Below, piece by piece: positions 1-13,782 of a stretch of 52,500 bases of DNA; position 1 is the stretch's first letter, and each line of letters starts with the position of its first letter. Source of the DNA: Apostichopus japonicus (lineage: Eukaryota; Echinodermata; Holothuroidea; Aspidochirotida; Stichopodidae); the NCBI RefSeq assembly GCF_037975245.1, contig NC_092576.1, forward strand, positions 38,033,611 to 38,086,110. Reading direction: 5' to 3'. Made by a program: the position numbers and the translations under genes. Below the pieces are notes generated by a model that was not told where the DNA came from, made no database searches, and saw only the letters and a list, made by a program, of their open reading frames with translations.

Positions 1-136
1 TATCACCAACATCACCATCATCATTATCCCCATCATTATCACCAATATCAACATTATGAGACCGTCATCAGCACTTTTATTTTATCATATTTACTACAAT
101 ATTCATTCCAATCACCGTTCCCATCACCATCACCAC
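1..136. repeat. Imperfect ATC/ATT trinucleotide repeat
   Basis: The sequence is dominated by CATCAC, CATCAT and TATCAC words with interruptions, on the pattern of a decayed (ATC)n microsatellite. Short open frames here come from the repeat and carry no recognisable domain. Confidence 0.7.
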
Positions 137-865
137 TGTGTCCCTTTTGGTTTCCTTTTTTATTTATCTATTTCTTGCGTTGCCTTATCTTTTATTTCTT
201 CTTTATCTATTACTTTCCAAAATGGAAAAGGAAAATATTCAACAAATTCTAACTCAAAAAACTTCCCACATCATGAAGGCCTACCAACGATTTCAAACCA
301 GACTGTCCCTAGACGTATCCATGGGAGCCTCGAGGTACTTGTTTGTCAGTAAATTCCAGGTGTTTTTATTAAGGACGCGCCGTCTCTTCCATTGAATGCA
401 ACTTCTGTCATTGTATTGTTTAAGTATTTAAGTGACAGGTGTTAAACAAAATAAATGTTAAAATATTTAAATGTCAGTAACGTCGGTGTATATCTTTAGC
501 AAGAAAGATAATGATGAAATAATTTCAATAGACTTTTAGGATACAAAAAAACAAAAAAAACAAACGTGTACTGTCTGAGTAGAAAAGTGAAGAAATGGTT
601 AACGTATGGTATAGATGTATGATATAAATGTGTACAGTATTGGGTACATTTACAAGGCTAATTTTTGCAACTGGAAATTTGGTGACAACACAACCTACAG
701 TATATAGAAATTAAGGAGGAGTCATAGGCCTTGCAAGCTTGGGAGGGGAGGGAGTGTGTGTATGTGTGGCGGGGGAGTGGGCGGGGGGGGGTGGTGAGCA
801 GAATAGTGCACTGTTAGAAAGCATCTACAGTAAAATCTTCTGAAATATCAAGTATAAAACAGATG
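137..865. other. No gene seen; contains a G-rich tract
   Basis: No supported coding region. The G-rich stretch at about 738-797 has several runs of four or more G separated by short spacers and could form a G-quadruplex. The repeat arm that starts near 866 may reach further left, because its right-hand partner runs off the end of the window. Confidence 0.5.
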
Positions 866-1794
<929 letters not shown>

Positions 1795-1796
1795 CC

Positions 1797-1848
1797 GACC
1801 GTTAGGCAACACTTCATGTGAAAAAAATAGCACTTAGGGCACCATTTG
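1797..1848 (+). repeat. Left terminal inverted repeat of block A
   Basis: It pairs with 25328-25374. Conserved positions are GACCGTT, GGC, ACA, an AAAAA run, GCACTTAGGGC, then ATT. The terminal GACCGTT word is absent from the internal array units seen, so its presence at both ends is not explained by the array alone. Confidence 0.6.
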
Positions 1849-1881
1849 ACTTAGGGCGACATATATACTGTCGCCCTAAGT
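1849..1881. repeat. Perfect 13-bp hairpin with ACTTAGGGCGACA arms
   Basis: Arms 1849-1861 and 1869-1881 are exact reverse complements around a 7-nt loop. The same palindromic word recurs as a 15-bp hairpin at 25164-25197 in the right end of block A. Confidence 0.85.
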
Positions 1882-2224
1882 TCTGCCTTTTAAATTGGAA
1901 CGATAGAGTTACATTCTGCAAATATTGTTTGAAGCAAGTCAAGGGGGGTTGAAAAATGTTCGTTTCTATTAAGATTTATAAAAATTAATTAAAAACTAGG
2001 TAAATTAGAAAGCATTGAAGATGGGCATTCTGATATTGGCTATATGTGCGTGTGTTAAAAACAGCACTTTCGGCAACATTTTGATTATGGCCTTTAAAAT
2101 GAAAATCGATATGTATATCTTTATTATAAAATCACCCTTTTAAACATATTACCCAAAGGAAAAATATATTAGCCTCTTTTAAGCAATGAATCGCGAAAAT
2201 GAAGATATATTGCCAATATTGTAT

Positions 2225-2398
2225 TGCACGGTATCTTATTGCACCGATGAGAAGCCGGCCCTCTATAACGTTACGCTCTTCGCGCAGTACGGCTATACGT
2301 ACGCGAACCTCGATCGTGCCTAGCTAGCCTATCGAGTATATGCCTAGATACAGTCCATCCAAATACAGATGTGCGAGTCACACGGCGCGGGAAGAACG
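2225..2398 (+). promoter_or_regulatory. CpG-rich promoter-like region and candidate first exon
   Basis: This is a local CpG- and GC-rich island in AT-rich surroundings, with several CGCG, TACG and GTACG words. It ends at a consensus donor (GAACG|GTAAGTTA, GT at 2399-2400). A short ATG frame begins at 2248 and closes within 30 codons, so any exon here is probably untranslated or carries an upstream ORF. It could be the 5' end of the SET-type gene downstream on the plus strand; the link is inferred from order and strand only. Confidence 0.4.
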
Positions 2399-2399
2399 G

Positions 2400-5300
2400 T
2401 AAGTTAACTATTTGTGTAGTTCATTTAATGGCATAAGCGGCCGTATTATATTTTCGAAGCACACTCTCCTTGGCTATTATTTATGGCTTTCTCCTAATAA
2501 CGCCAGCTGGTTAGTTCTATAGGCTGTGCATAACGTTAGGCCTAACTTAGTTAAAGCGTAACTAGGCCTATCATAGGCCTAATTGATACTATCGTGTATA
2601 ATTAGCCTAGTACTTAGTAGTACTAGGGCAATTCCAAACGTTTCGCATCAGGGCCATTCAGAAACTTAGAAGAGAGTTGTGTTGGAGTATGGATAGGTTT
2701 TTTCACATATGAATATATATCTGAGCTAGGTTGCGCTTCATTGATAAACAATGATTCATTATTTTACCGATTTTGGACTAGCCTAATTATAAAGGCCTAG
2801 TGCCTACTGCATTTTGTATGGAAAAAAAAGGTCATTCATTGCAACAAAACATTTATCTTGGGATTTCTCTGAAAGTACAGTATACTTATTCAAATCACCT
2901 GTTAACAATACCACCAATACTAACTAGTGGCCTATGTGGCAAATACCACCTATAAGCTTGGAAAAATATGGCATTATCCCTGCCCATGGGGGAAATTTAT
3001 TATAATGCTCCCACCCAAAAAGAAAATGATTAAAGAGTTCCATTGACAACACAAATCATTTTTTTCTGTAATACAAAAGTTCAATAAAGTCCTTTGTAAA
3101 ATTACTTCAAGATACTGATGACAAACAATTCATTAAATCATACCCATAACAACCATTGTAAGCATATCAATTCCTTAGCGCCATTCCCTGTGTGGCACGC
3201 GAACTGAGTTCGACCGCCGCAGCTTTAGGCCTATGACTTTACCATATAGACCATTTTCCTACAGCCATAACGTGAAAAGTTTATACCGAAAAAACTTAGT
3301 TCAAACGGCACTAAACAGAGAATGTGTTGTCTCTCTAGTTCTGTTCTTTTCTTAACAATACAGTTTAAAATTCCACCGGACTTGGGTGATTTACGATGCA
3401 AGGTTAATAAATATCGAACTCAAAACCCTCATTGATAACACACAGTAAATACTGAAGAAAATCACCATTTGATAGCCGTACTTTGTTTGCGTAACCCTCC
3501 TCTTGAATATTCATTGACAAATTTAGTTCAAACGGTTTTGGGAAGTATTTTTTCTTTATATATAATAACTTTAAATTGATGTTAAATTCATTTTCATTGG
3601 TCACTATCTTCAATCGGACCAAGTACAATCCAATCGAATATCTTCTAAGAAAAATACAAGTTACGCTTTCTTCGGTGGGCACGCCGTTACGTAATATGTG
3701 TATCCTGTACTCTGCAATAGGGTACAGCCACAATGCACAGTGTTCACCTACAACGCCACAGCCGAGATTCGCTTTCAAAACGTCATATTTTATCGAACTT
3801 AATATTATTTCAAAGAAAATGACCGTAGAATATGCATCATTAAATGTTGAAGCAAGTAATTACCAATTAATTTATCTAATGCAATCCTAATTATAGAAAA
3901 ACTGTTTAAGACCCCCCCCCCCCCTGATGAATGGAATAGTCCAACCAACTTGTCCGCACAGAGCCACAGGATTTTCGGTCAAGGTGATGAGTCATACGCG
4001 TTGGTCAGTAAGAGGGCTATTTTGAAGGATGTTTAGTGTGCATTTTAGGAAGAAAGGAATTGATATGTCTGATTGGTTCTGCTAACTTTCCAGAAATAAT
4101 AAATCCCAAGAAAAACAATCCAAAAGTTGTAAAAGCTTGGACGGACACATGATGTGCATCTCAACAGTGACTGGTTCAATATACCCTAATGTTGAACAGA
4201 AAGAACATTTACAAATTTATCACTGATGAATGATGTTGCGAGCAGTCGGGATTACTGCACGCTTCAGTTCTATTTAACCTTTTCATTTATCATATTTTAG
4301 TACTTAATTTCTGGTCACGCTCAGGAAACAATTACGACATTCCTTCACGGTCGATTTGTTTACTGTAAGAACTATTAACCGTTTTTTCTCAGGAAAGCTT
4401 GATAGTCTGAAGTTATTATAGCTTGAGATTTTAGTATACTGCCAAAGAAGTAAGTTGTTGTTTTTGTATTGATATTTTATGTAGAAGTAACGGGACATTT
4501 AGTATGTTTAGTTTGGTTTAATTGCACGTCTTTTTCGATCTAATGTAGTGCAGGGTTCACTTGCGCGAATTCAAATTATTCTGTTTATGTACAGTATATA
4601 CATGTACAGTATATATGTATATATACATTGATTAGATGCATTGATTATGGGTTTTATTTTTACTTTTATTTGTAATTCAAGCATATCTGTTTAGAAACAA
4701 AGTTTAAAGGCTATCATTAATTAGTTTTCTCTTATATTGTTTGATCCCAGATTGAATGAAACTCATTGACGTAAATAATAGATCAGATCATACAGTTTTA
4801 GGCAGTTGCTAAAACTCTGGGTATTCTCTAGTCTTCGCCGGTCCAAATATCACAAAGTGAGAATGAAAACAACTCTTTATCCTAATTTTTAGCTGATTTT
4901 CCTTGTCTGAACCTTCCTTACAGTACTGTATACATCTGGGAAATGGACAGAACAATTTCTAAAGTATATCTATAATTTTGGGAACTGTAGTACCCTACCC
5001 TAGAAGGGGAAAGTTGAAGGTCAATAGTGCAAAGGAATAAATAATCTTGTTTGATAAGAACTTAAAGTACATGGGAGGGGGGTGTAGAATGTCACTTCAT
5101 AACATCCCTCTTGCCTTGAGAAAGTTTTGAACACATTTCTCTTTAACTTGTGAAGTACAAATTTCATGATAAAAAGATCTTACATCATGAATATAAAAAG
5201 GATATGATAAAAAAGAATACAAGTGAAAGATTTTTGGTCAATGAGAGGTTTGATGTAAATGAAAGGAAAAGGACTGTTCCAACCCTTAAATTTTTAAAAT

Positions 5301-8300
5301 GTATTTTACACTTAAACAATAGCATATTTATGCATTCTACTTTCAAGACTCATGTTCTGTGAAACACACTAAAAATATGTCACCATTTTCCATAGGTAAG
5401 GCTACACATGAATACCAATGGTGCTCTCGGAATATAAGTCCTAGAAAAGTATCTGCAAAACTAGGTACAGTATTCTACCAAAGCAGACATGAGAATCATT
5501 ACCTTGAAATTCAAGATTACTTTGTCAGAAAGAACACTGATAATCATAACAGTATATTCATTTGCTGTCTCTGTAAAGTGAGCATTGATACTTGACCCAT
5601 CAAGTCTTTGCATATAATCGACTACACATAAATCATTAAAGGCAAGTGTCATGGACCAAATCAAAGGTTAAAGTAAATATCAACCTGCAGAAACCTACGT
5701 TGCTAATGTAGAGCGAACATTGTCGTTACCCTTTCCCCTTCCCTCTCCCACCTTACACAGTATATGGCATAGAACGGCATACAGCTGTTAGTAAATATTA
5801 ACACTAACTCGAACCACATAAAACTACTCCAACTGTAAGTATCTATTCCAGTTCCTGTTACACTGAGCTGCACTGTGCCACACAGTATACAGTGCCATTC
5901 TTACACAGATTCACTTTTATCTTTAATCTGTAATCAATCATAGGGCAATTTCTGTCTCTATTGCTCTTCTGCCCAGCACTTAGAACTTGTTAAGATGAAA
6001 CCAGTACACTAATTTACATAGCTGTTTTAGTCACCGATGCTTTCACACAGAGGTAAAATAATTGTTATCTAAGATGTGGTTATTAGGATGCCAAATTTAT
6101 GTCTATCGAGAAACAGAACTAAAGAGTCATCTGCTAAACCTGTTCTATAAAAAGTATTATGTTTATGGTCATGCATGTTGGAACAGGTGTTTACATGCAT
6201 GGATATGTGAGTTGGTGCATTGGGACATTTATACATTTCATGGTGAGATCTTCCCTCACTGCCATGGTTTAGAGTAGGTGCACATATTGCATGTCATAGA
6301 TTTGATGAATTTACTGTAACTTTAATGACTAGAAGTCTTGGGATTGGTCAATATATTATGGCATTCATGGTATTGAATTGAATGCAACAGATGTATAGTG
6401 GTTTGATGTAGTGACCTGTAATTGGTATGGCCTGAGGCTGTTTTCTTTCTTGAATGTGTAATCATGGAGCTATAAACAGAGGTGTAATAAACTGGTGACT
6501 GTCAACCAGTGTTCCAATTACAAAAACAAAATTGTACATGCACCTGTGCATGTAGGTTAAACAAAAATTACCTGCACAAACAAATCATTACCTGCACCAC
6601 AAGTGAAAAATACAAAAAGGGTGTTTTCAAAGTTACTCCTGGGTTTTGTTTATGTAGGCCATTTCGGGATATGATGATTACTGAATATTTTACTTGCATG
6701 CACATGCACACATAGCTTACATGTGTGCGTGCACGGGTGCGCACACACATGTAAGCTATTTAAGTAACATGCAGTCAAAAGTTACATGCATTAATTTTGG
6801 TGCTGTCAACCCCTTGTATTCACATGTCACCACTGGTTTGACAGATTTGCTTGCAACTCTCCAATCTTTTCGAGCAATCACTAGTAATTTCACTAATATC
6901 CACTATAAATTTAACTTTAATCGCTGAGTAAATTGTTGGCCAAATCCACAAGTTGCAAATTTTATGCTACATCACACCAAAATAAATCTACACATGTTTT
7001 TTAAAAGGTATATACTGACCTATCAATATGAAACATTTGAGAGATGCAAAAACTCATCTGCACATCTCAAAAAAAAGTATTTCTTTCCTACAATGTGAAA
7101 CACATTTGCCAATGGTTGGTACTATTATGAAGAAAAGGCCTACAGTAGCTACAATATGAAACTCCTATATTTTTGCATTAAAGGCATACATGTAAATAAC
7201 ATTTTTGGTAATGTACATACACAGTAACTCATAGAAAATGACAGGCTAACCCTTTATTATAGCCATATACAAACTATGCCATTTAAACTGCTTCTGTACA
7301 CATAATACACATGACTTTATCCACTATTTGGTTTTGGCAAAACATTCCTGAACAATCCATTACACAATAAATATATTCTGCTTGTGAACAAATACTTCTG
7401 GCAGATATTGCATTACTGGGTGGAATATCATGATAGTCTTATATTATAAATTAATAAAGAATGGACACGCCCCCTTGCTGTAGCTGCAAATCTAAACATC
7501 CCATTTTGAGTTGAAAACCTTGATCAGTGCGTGCAAGTGAATGAATTTCATAGCTCTCAACTCTGCTTGTTAAAAAATGTGACTAGTTTTCATTTGAATC
7601 ACTCTACTTGTCAATGGTTGAGGTTGAATATACAACTCTAAAGGGGGTTTACAATTTCCCTTTCTAGTTTCTAATCTACCAACCCTTTTTTGATGCAAAA
7701 GAGGAACTTCAAGTTCAAGTACAGGTACAGATGCAACAACTGGCATTTCTAGTGAATATTTCAAACCCATTGGGAAGCAATTCACAATGAAAATCAGACC
7801 AGTTGTGAAGCAATTCAACTAAAATTTTCAGAATATGCTTAGTTGTGGTGAACCATGCATAAAATAAATTTGGTAATTTTTAAAACAGGTTCCTGGGTAA
7901 ATTACTGAACTTCCTGCATTGTCAAATTTAAAGGATTTTTTTAATGCATATTTCGTAGAAAGTTATTGATATAGCCTATCCCTGGGTAACTGTAATTTTC
8001 GTGGAGCTGGTTGTTTACAGACACTGCAAAAAGCCCAGGGTAAATATTGGATCAGGTTTTGAGGCTTTGCGCATGTGTAGTTTAAACTCTCAAGTTCAAA
8101 CAGGCGTACGATATGCACATACAAATAGTGAATAGTGAACTGTGGAATTTAGCAAGAAAAAAATAAACCTATGGAGTTGGCGACAGGGAAGTACAGTACA
8201 AATATACAGTAAGTGCTAATGAATGGGGGACTGGGCGGTGAAAATTGATTGAAGAGGCAGGACAGGCGAACAGAGGTAAAACAGTGAAGCTAGTAAGGTA

Positions 8301-8541
8301 CTTGACCAGCTGCCCAGAGTATAGTGTAGAATATATTCGCACAGTATGGGATTGGGAAGTGATACGATAGCAACTAGGGCCTAGTAAAAATAAATGCAAT
8401 TGTTGTTCGATCGGGACCTAATTTTTCAGTAACATTACTGGGTAAGGATACACTTACCCTACAATATTATTACAACACTTGCTTAAAATAATACTTTATG
8501 GCATGGTTATGCTTTGATCTCATTGGGGAGAGTACAAAAAA
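2400..8541. other. Long gene-poor stretch (intron or intergenic)
   Basis: No exon can be supported. It holds a CTAG/AGGCCTA-rich patch at 2520-2800, a poly-C run at 3911-3924, a short TA-rich repeat near 4595-4625 and the hairpin at 6712-6759. Open frames of 60-125 codons at 3404-3890 lie in ordinary AT-rich sequence, overlap on both strands and show no domain. Confidence 0.5.
6712..6759. repeat. Near-perfect hairpin with 18-20 bp arms
   Basis: The left arm from 6712 begins ATAGCTTACATGTGTGCG; the right arm ending at 6759 is its reverse complement with one extra AC. The centre is GC-rich with alternating purine-pyrimidine (GTGCACGGGTGCGC), which favours cruciform or Z-DNA. Confidence 0.8.
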
Positions 8542-8743
8542 ATGGAGACAGCATGGTTTCACTCACCCGTTAAATTGCCAATTGCACATCAAAAAGTTAC
8601 ACAAATATTAAAAACCACTGGTAAAAAAATAAACATCAGCTCTGGTCTGGTCTCTGATCCTCAGGGTTGTCATCTCTGGGAGTGGAAATATTCCTATGAT
8701 TGTCTTTGCAAATCTAACTTCAAGCCTCAGGTGGCAACTAAAG
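8542..8743 (+). CDS. Candidate exon preceding a SET-domain exon
   Basis: A 202-bp open stretch begins with ATG in an A-rich context and runs to a consensus donor (ACTAAAG|GTATGT, GT at 8744-8745). It encodes 67 codons plus one base. The end of the peptide (QVATK followed by G) joins in phase to the start of the exon at 10075 (YGV), which would recreate the GYGV motif that opens many SET domains. That motif continuity is the main reason to believe this exon. The rest (HLWEWKYSYDCLCKSNFKPQ) is not recognised. It could also be an internal exon that happens to contain ATG, since no upstream splice acceptor was identified. Confidence 0.4.
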
Positions 8744-8834
8744 GTATGTCTTGAACTAAGTTAAGCCATCTTGATGCCAAGTTCAAACTTTTGTCTTCAG
8801 TATGTTGTCTTCAGTATGACGCCTTATCAAAGCG

Positions 8835-8978
8835 ATGAGCCAAACATTCGATCCGGGTGATCCTCCTTTCGCTAGACCGAGCCCAGCAGTAGCGGAACGT
8901 CAGGCGATGCGTGCATGGTTGGGTCTATACCTCCAGAATATAAAAATTAGTGCCTATGTGGATGTTTCGGTGCTTTGA
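8835..8978 (+). CDS. Small unplaced ORF, GC-richer than its surroundings
   Basis: This is an ATG-initiated frame of 47 codons whose first 36 residues (FDPGDPPFARPSPAVAERQ in the middle) have a composition more typical of protein than of the AT-rich surroundings. It sits between the two SET-gene exons but is not in a compatible splice arrangement that I can support. No domain is recognised. It may be a separate exon, a retained fragment of another element, or noise. Confidence 0.2.
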   Translation: MSQTFDPGDPPFARPSPAVAERQAMRAWLGLYLQNIKISAYVDVSVL

Positions 8979-10074
8979 AAATAGTTCTGCTGTTTTAAAT
9001 CCGCTCTTGCACCATGAAATGTTTATTGCAAAAGCATTATAATTTTATGATATATTTCTAACCGATGCAACTTAGATGTCGTGTAAAGAGAAGTTTGGGG
9101 CCATTAAAAGAGGCTTTTCACTACTGTACTAACAAAGTTGATAAATGGTTATTTTCAGTCCAGTTTATTGATGACGTTATTGTTGAGTCTAAATTTGTCT
9201 CAAATACAACAGCACTGGTGTGTATGTTAGTTGAGCTTTTTGAATTATTCACAGTATTTGACGAACAGTGTTGTGAATGGTAAAAGTATATATGCTTAAA
9301 ACATGTTGCATTGTAGTAAATGTATACATGTTGGTCAGGGGTAGTAGATATGTGCATTGTGCAGCTGCTCCCTTGAATGTGGGGCTTAATGTAAAAATTC
9401 AATTTAATTTGGCATGATCCCATGCCAATGATCTGCATAATATTTGGTATGAAGCTATACTTTAACAAGAATTTGTATAGTACATGGCAAAATCTCATAT
9501 TAGTGGTGCCACCAATTTAAAATCAGTCAGATAGCCTACAGTATGTACTACATGTGTGCTTATAAACATGATAATACTGTGCATGAAGGGCACTATGTTA
9601 GCATCAGACTCAAATTTATGTTGGTCTTGAAATGTAAATGAGCCCTATCGTTAGGTCTTCCAATAGTTTATCTTTCCAATATTTTGTAAGCATGATATAT
9701 TACATAGATTACTTGGTACAAACTAGTAGTTGATAGTGTTAGGTAGGAAAACACATTATGTCATTAGTTATTTAACTGTTGTTGCACAAAATCATTTTAA
9801 ATCAGCTACAGGTACAAACAATAATTGAAAATGGGTCATTCATGTAGGTTTATATGTCATATTGCATGGGTACAAACTATACCGTATACCTAGAGGTACA
9901 ATAGATAATTCAAGAATGTCTCCAAATTATTAGGTTGACAGGGCTTTTACTTGTGAATGCCTAAATGTCAATTATATACATGTTGTAATCAACTCTCATA
10001 TTATTGTGAGTACTATGATGGCCAGAAAATGATATTAACTTGACCAACTGTAACTGCATATTTTGTGGTTACAG

Positions 10075-10199
10075 GTTATGGAGTATTGCACATAGGAAGT
10101 TCATCAAAGGGGAGTTCCTAGTAGAATATTGTGGAGAGCTAATTTCCCACAAGGAAGCTCTGAAGAGGGAAAAGGTTTACCATGAGGAAAAAGGATGGG
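10075..10199 (+). pseudogene. SET-domain exon with a one-base break
   Basis: After a good acceptor (TTTTGTGGTTACAG|) the exon reads TAT GGA GTA (YGV) in one frame. From about 10088 it continues in the next frame with AHRKFIKGEFLVEYCGELIS and then a KREKVYHEEKG tail. SET domains typically read G-x-G-V-F-A ... KGEF-V-EY-GELI, the stretch that helps bind S-adenosylmethionine in lysine methyltransferases such as the KMT5A/SETD8 type. The two halves are in different frames, as if one T were lost near 10087. The exon ends at a GG|GTAGAG donor. The catalytic second half of SET (the NHSC- and Tyr-containing part) is not found nearby, so the copy is broken and probably inactive. Confidence 0.6.
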
Positions 10200-10501
10200 G
10201 TAGAGTAACTGAGGCCATAGACCCCATTTTGTAATACTGTATTTTAATCATATCTGAAACCTTTGAGGATTGATACCATTGAGTATGGCATGATAAAAGT
10301 GAAGTGCTTATTATAATGAACTCAACCCCTAAGGCTTTTCCAACCAGTTTCAACTACTGTTTGTCCCTCTCCTTCTTCATAGCTTTTCAATGCAGTCCTG
10401 CTTTTCATCTAATTCCATTATCATAGTTAGCTTTTCTACCCTCTATTACTGTTTTCACCCATCATATTTACTCAACTGTCTTGAAGGAACTTGAGCAAGT
10501 A
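10200..10501. other. Putative intron, nothing else seen
   Basis: AT-rich sequence between the SET exon and the duplicated exon; no feature supported. Confidence 0.4.
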
Positions 10502-10703
10502 GCATGCGTTATTCTATCTTGTCAGTATATTGTTTTATAAAATGCTCTATACCAGCTCTGTCTTCTGCTTTGAATTTTAGCTGTAACAAGTAATGAGGAG
10601 AGTCATGGAGATGAAGATCATGTCCCTGTTTGCAAACGTCACAACACTTCAAAGGGTCAACAAGGTATGGACTGCAATCTCTGCCATTTGCATTGAAACC
10701 ACA
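10502..10703 (+). repeat. Exon-containing direct duplication, copy 1
   Basis: It matches 12427-12634 over about 200 bp, including intronic flank (CCAGCTCTGTCTTCTGCTTT) and both splice sites. The copies are about 1.93 kb apart. Confidence 0.85.
10581..10664 (+). CDS. 84-bp exon encoding an acidic linker (copy 1)
   Basis: It is bounded by TGAATTTTAG| and |GTATGG. Only one frame is open (2 bases, 27 codons, 1 base); it reads VTSNEESHGDEDHVP then a basic tail. Length divisible by three and matching end phases make it insertable without a frameshift. The start phase fits the one base left over by the SET exon at 10199. The function of the acidic-then-basic segment is unknown; no zinc-binding or other motif is visible. 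Confidence 0.45.
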
Positions 10704-12426
10704 ATTAATAGTACACATATACAGGAGAGAAGTAGATGAATATGTCTAACACCTTGTAACTTGCTTATTCTTATTTCACACATATAGTAATTTTTAGAGC
10801 AACTATGTTTTTGAAGTGCTTCTTTCATTTTTTCATTTCATTTATATATTGTTTTATATAACATAAGTATGATATAACAACATAGGAGATAAGAACCAAA
10901 ACCTGTGAAAGGAAGTGTACTAAAAACCCTATGGGGCTTGTTGAGTAGTGACACTCCCTGACAAAATACAGAACTTAACAACTTTACTACTTATCAGAGG
11001 TATAAGCATGTAGTTTTATCCACCGACAACACCTAATGGGCAATAGCATTGCTTTTTTTTTTATTAGGACTTTCACTTCCAACCTGCTTTACTTGTGCTC
11101 TGAAACTTCTATTTTTTGTTTAGACCTGTGTGAGGCTGTATGCGTGGTGGGATTCTGTGTTAAGGGGGAAAACTGAACATAGGTTTTGATCTCATCTGTC
11201 AAAAGGAAACAAACAAATTGTTTGAGCTGTTGCATGGTGGTTTAGAGAGCTGTTTATCGATGGTACTTGTACCTGTGGTACAGTAGGTCCGTCTCAGTGT
11301 GGGGCTGTGAGATTTGTACAATAACTTTCGAGAGCTATATTCCTGCAGCAATGAGTGTTTTGTTGATTTGTACAATGAACAGACCTATTCAAGACAGATT
11401 CATGCGCATGGTGTGAATAGTCAACTGGAGGCAGTCCGTCCTTTTTTTTTGGACATGTGAGAATAGGTTAAAGTACAAAGGAGATTCTTCCATATTCACG
11501 CAGCAACCTAGTATACATTGAATAGCTGAACAGATTTTAAACTTTCAACAGCTTCATATCAAGTACACTACACACTTACAAAGTTATTGATAATTGATTT
11601 GGAAAATTTGGGCTTGTTCCAGTGGAACATTACACAGACCAGAGATGTGTGAGCAAGGGCCACAATAGATTTGATAAAAACAAAAAGATGTACTTGCAGA
11701 AAAATCTTAGAGTGTAAAATTTCTTTTTGTATTTCTTAACGGGAAGCACAATTTTACAGGTATGAAAGAATATTATTAAAATGAGAGCATTTCAGATCTA
11801 TATTTATTATATACTGTAGGCTGTCACTTGTCTGAAGCATTTTGCATGTGTATGTCTACATGCATCTATTACTGTGTACATGATACATACTGTAATGCTT
11901 TGCTGAATTTGTATGAGCAATTGTACCATCATTATTCATTAAATTGGACCAGTGGAATCAATTGCCTTTACCTTTGACTTAAGCCAACATTCCACCATGA
12001 AGCTCCAATGTGAATTATCCACATTTTTAATATTCTTTTCATTAAAATATTTCAACTTGTGATATGATCATTGCATTTGGAATGTCTTTATTCATTTGGA
12101 AATTAATTGAATGAAGAATGTTATGTTATGGATATGGCTAACCCATGTTGGAAAAAATTGGGGGAGAGGTGGAGACAAATCAAGGTATTATGGGTGCTAT
12201 TATAATTACACCATATATTCCACTCAATTGTTACAGCAAATTGAATGCATTGTTAAGGAAAGTAAGATTTACCTGTTTACACCTATGTGCAACAGCTGGT
12301 CTTGACATGGCATATCAATTGATAAACAATCAAATGACAAAGTTCTGCTGTATTGGGCATATTTGCTAAATATTGAAATGAAAACATAAAATTGATATTG
12401 ATCATAAATATATGAGCAAATAACAT
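10704..12426. other. Putative intron between duplicated exons
   Basis: AT-rich, with scattered homopolymers; no gene or transposon recognised. Confidence 0.4.
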
Positions 12427-12634
12427 GCATTATTCTGACTATCTTGCCAGTATATTGTTTTATATAATGCTGTAAACCAGCTCTGTCTTCTGCTTTGAAT
12501 TTTAGCTGTAACAACTAATGAGGAGAGTGATGGAGATGAAGATCATATCCCTGCTTGCAACCGTCGCAACACTTCAAAGGGTCAAAAAGGTATGGACTGC
12601 AATCTCTACCATTTGCATTAAAGCAAAAATTTAT
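12427..12634 (+). repeat. Exon-containing direct duplication, copy 2
   Basis: Partner of 10502-10703. Similarity covers the upstream intron end, the 84-bp exon and the start of the downstream intron. Confidence 0.85.
12506..12589 (+). CDS. 84-bp exon encoding an acidic linker (copy 2)
   Basis: Same length, splice sites and phase as the exon at 10581-10664; it reads VTTNEESDGDEDHIP and then a basic tail. The two exons differ at seven bases, and all seven change the amino acid. Preserved splice sites and an open frame suggest the exons were under coding constraint after duplication, or that the duplication is young. Confidence 0.45.
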
Positions 12635-13396
12635 ACTACAATATTTATAGGAGGGATAGAAGTATTTATGTTAATTCCTTTTATGTTTACTCAATTATTT
12701 TTAGATCACACATCATTTCAGCACATGCAAAGTATATTTTAGCAGTGCTGCTCATTAGGTTTTAGTCTTCCACTGCTAACAACTGATAGGCAATGACTGG
12801 TGGTTGTTTGTTGTATGGACATTCAATCCCAATCTGGTGCTCTGAAATTGTTATTTTGAAACACTGTGAACATAGTTTACCATCATATGGTTCTCTACAC
12901 ATAGTGATATAAGGATAAAGATTTGGCCAAATCTCACTGGTTACCAGACTACCAGTTGTACTTCATTCTTACCCACCGATGCCAAAATTATTGTTTGTTT
13001 GGGCATCTTGACCAATCAACCCCAAAGTGGTTGTGGTACAACAGTACCAGGGATGGTTTGTCAAGAGGAATTTTCCTACACATTCAATTCTAGCAAATAG
13101 ATATTACTCTAGACTCCACCCCAGCTCTTATTGTGGTCTGCTGAAGATCACTTAAATATGGGTCCGTGTCTGTTCAGTGTCTCTCTTTGTGGGGACAGAT
13201 GAAGCACTTGTGCATTGTGATATCATAATATCAAAGCTGAATGCTTTTGCATGAATTTGGGCAATTATAGTAAGCATGACATTTTAGTTATAGAAAGTGC
13301 TTCCATGTGTAGAGATGCCTGTTCATGGAAGTGCAGGAGAGTGTAGATTGTATCAAGGGTCACTTGTACGTCAGTTCAAAATAGTTTGTATTTTTT
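12635..13396. other. Non-coding stretch, nothing seen
   Basis: AT-rich, no supported exon or repeat. Confidence 0.4.
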
Positions 13397-13647
13397 GTAT
13401 GTATGTATGTATGTATATGTGATCTTCCCGCAAGCAGGAACTCGCGAAAGAAGCCATGGAGGCTTATAGACTCGCAAGCTGACCGAAGCCAATCTCTCGG
13501 CACACATCCATTTAACGTCCATGTCGGGAAGTTGTTATTGAACAACACCCTTGCCAGACGACACACCTTGCTGTCGGCGGGGAATCGAACCGGGGATCTC
13601 ATGACTGGGAGACGCCGGCGTTAACCACTAGGCTATGCACTCCGCCT
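13397..13647 (-). mobile_element. tRNA-derived SINE
   Basis: On the minus strand it starts at 13647 and carries an RNA polymerase III A box (TAGCCTAGTGG, 13635-13625) and a B box (GGTTCGATTCC, 13591-13581), spaced as in a tRNA. A GC-richer body follows, and it ends in an (ATAC)n tail at about 13420-13397. This head, body and simple-repeat tail is the standard layout of tRNA SINEs. Target duplications are unclear, though GTTTGTA occurs near both ends. It is non-coding and relies on a LINE for movement. Confidence 0.8.
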
Positions 13648-13782
13648 AAGTAAGTAAGTTTGTAAGTTTACACTGTGAGTTTACACTGTGTAACACAGTT
13701 TACACAATGTAAGTTTACACTGTGATTTACTAGTACTGAGTACCTTCTACTATTTTATGTGATATGATATTATTTCTTACAG

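Noticed and set aside
1849-1881. Telomeric TTAGGG sequence
   Set aside because: Only single TTAGGG hexamers inside CTTAGGGCGAC, with no tandem hexamer run.
3404-3890. Overlapping 124- and 104-codon frames
   Set aside because: Antisense to each other, AT-rich, no splice context and no recognisable motif.
13397-13647. Functional tRNA gene (minus strand)
   Set aside because: A and B boxes are present, but the body continues into a SINE with an (ATAC)n tail and a tRNA fold is not evident.
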